A stretch of DNA of 64,000 nt from Neodiprion pinetum (Eukaryota; Arthropoda; Insecta; Hymenoptera; Diprionidae): assembly GCF_021155775.2 (NCBI RefSeq), contig NC_060232.1, positions 34,711,089 through 34,775,088 of the forward strand. Reading direction: 5' to 3'. This document shows, piece after piece, positions 62,785 through 64,000 of the stretch (its first letter is position 1; each line of letters begins with the position of its first letter). A program made the translations under genes and the position numbers. The notes below the pieces were generated by a model, which saw nothing but the letters and a program-made list of their open reading frames with translations, searched no databases and was not told the DNA's origin.

Positions 62785-64000
62785 TTATATATATTATGTA
62801 CATATTATTTTGAAAACATACAGGCGGTGCTCGATGAAAATATGCTTTTTTATTCTTACGCTCAGGTTTTATAATTTCATCGAGAATTTGACGACAGTTT
62901 TTTCTTCTTTTTTCTTTTACGTTTTTTTAATTTATTTATGTACGTTTGACAGGATGATTCAAGGCTCTATTTAAATTGTGCGCGCGTATCATAGATTCGA
63001 TACTTGTTCATTTTTTTATTTCCACTACGCATAAAATTAAGCCTTGAATTTCGGAGCTTTTTTTTACTTCTACCTTTTCACGGAAATGAATTTTCGAGGG
63101 TGACAAAGTGCTGTGCCGTCGTACACAAAAGTAAAAATAATATCGTGTACCTGTCTGGATGTTTTCAAACCTCCGTAGGGTTATTACGAATGACAAAAAA
63201 ATCGTCTAGCGCCCTACGTATCGGCGAAGTGTCGATAAATTGATAAAAAAATAAGAAACATCAAGCCGCTCTTATTCCTCTAAACCCCGTTATTATTTTT
63301 TTTTTTCTGTTCATCCGATGCGTATGTATTACCTAATGTTTTTTCTTACTTTTAGTTTCTTTTTTTCATCCGATTATCCAACAGGCCAGGCAGAAGAGAT
63401 CGACGAGGGGTTCGGAAGGACGTATAACTAATCCGGAAGATTGAGTTTGTTCGATAAGATCTTTCACGATCTTCGATCCTTTCGATCTTTTTTTGTTTTT
63501 TTTTTTGTTTTTTATTATTATTTCCTCGTGGAACGCCGGGGGCGTTGACGCGTGATCGCGTGCGGCGATCTATGAATCAGTAGGCGGTTATATTTTTCCC
63601 GTGTATGACTTATAGGTATTCATACTTGTGCGTACATGTGTACACGTACGTCATGTAATACCTCATCGCAGGCGGAACTCGCGCCTCTTCGGTGAAAGTG
63701 AGAATTTTAGCACTCCTCAAGGTCGCAGAAACGTACACACGGATATACATGCATATGTATATGTCACATGTATGTATGTATATACAGGTTAGCGAATGAA
63801 TACATTTATATTTTAAGGAACAATTAGTTATGCACGGTGAATAACCTGACGTCGAGGAGTTGTACCAAGAAATCTGGATAAAAAAAAACTTGCTTTATGG
63901 CGGAAAAATGTTACGGCAATAGTAAAATTGCCTGTGGGCGAATAAATCCGTTTCTCATAAAAAACCTTCCATCTCGATGTGCTTCATTAAACTCACTCAT

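Larger units (their letters stand above)
55630..64000. other. Noncoding region, no gene recognised
   Basis: CpG-rich up to about 62 kb. It contains a TCC trinucleotide run, a CGACGACGATGACGACG-type run at 58273-58303, a CA repeat and several T-runs near 63.3-63.5 kb. A well-formed acceptor (pyrimidine tract then CCAACAG at 63384) is the only splice-site candidate that stood out near the right edge. Confidence 0.35.

Noticed and set aside
63358..63440. Good acceptor (CCAACAG at 63384) as the next exon after 24888
   Set aside because: Joining it gives only about a dozen more codons before a stop, which does not make a credible protein.
1..64000. tRNA, rRNA, snRNA and known insect microRNA sequences
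   Set aside because: Searched by eye for T-arm words (GGTTCGAATCC and variants) and for common insect miRNA seeds with hairpins; none found. A covariance-model scan would be decisive.

Overview
The window is nuclear DNA of an animal, almost certainly an insect. It has spliced genes with GT-AG and GC-AG introns, AATAAA polyadenylation signals, a 5'TOP-type ribosomal-protein promoter, MITE-like foldback elements and many CpG-rich microsatellites. A hymenopteran (perhaps a sawfly) is a guess from protein flavour and composition, not something the sequence proves.

The first 10 kb is gene-dense and AT-rich. It holds (1) the last two exons of a + strand polypeptide N-acetylgalactosaminyltransferase (14-382), ending in the C-terminal R-type lectin domain; (2) a complete - strand RpL37A/eL43 gene in three coding exons (3326-4506), whose first coding exon is only the ATG; and (3) a complete + strand DHX36/RHAU G-quadruplex helicase in 14 coding exons (4900-10001, 985 codons plus stop). 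RpL37A and DHX36 are divergent and share a promoter interval of roughly 350-390 bp. Two DHX36 introns need a GC donor to keep the frame; one of them interrupts helicase motif VI.

From about 10.2 kb to the end (54 kb) I recognise no complete gene. From about 12.2 kb the sequence looks richer in G+C and CpG, and it carries many homopolymer, di- and pentanucleotide tracts and several small inverted-repeat elements. These include a TTAA-flanked element at 16.6 kb, a three-copy short-TIR family at 25.3 and 28.2-28.6 kb, a pogo/Tigger-like TIR pair at 31.1 kb, and a foldback cluster at 48.6-50.0 kb. Two stretches look like + strand 5' leaders because ATG is almost absent on the + strand but not on the - strand: 24116-24772 (no ATG in 657 nt, then an ATG with an open 38-codon frame running into a strong splice donor at 24888) and 44417-45392 (one ATG, followed by a stop four codons later). 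My reading is that much of 22-64 kb is the 5' region and a very long intron of a + strand gene with alternative promoters, whose body lies beyond the right edge. Transcript data would be needed to prove it.

I found no operon, CRISPR array, tRNA, rRNA or viral gene, and no convincing new multi-gene system. The best leads are the two GC-AG introns of DHX36, the strand-asymmetric ATG deserts, and the MITE families.
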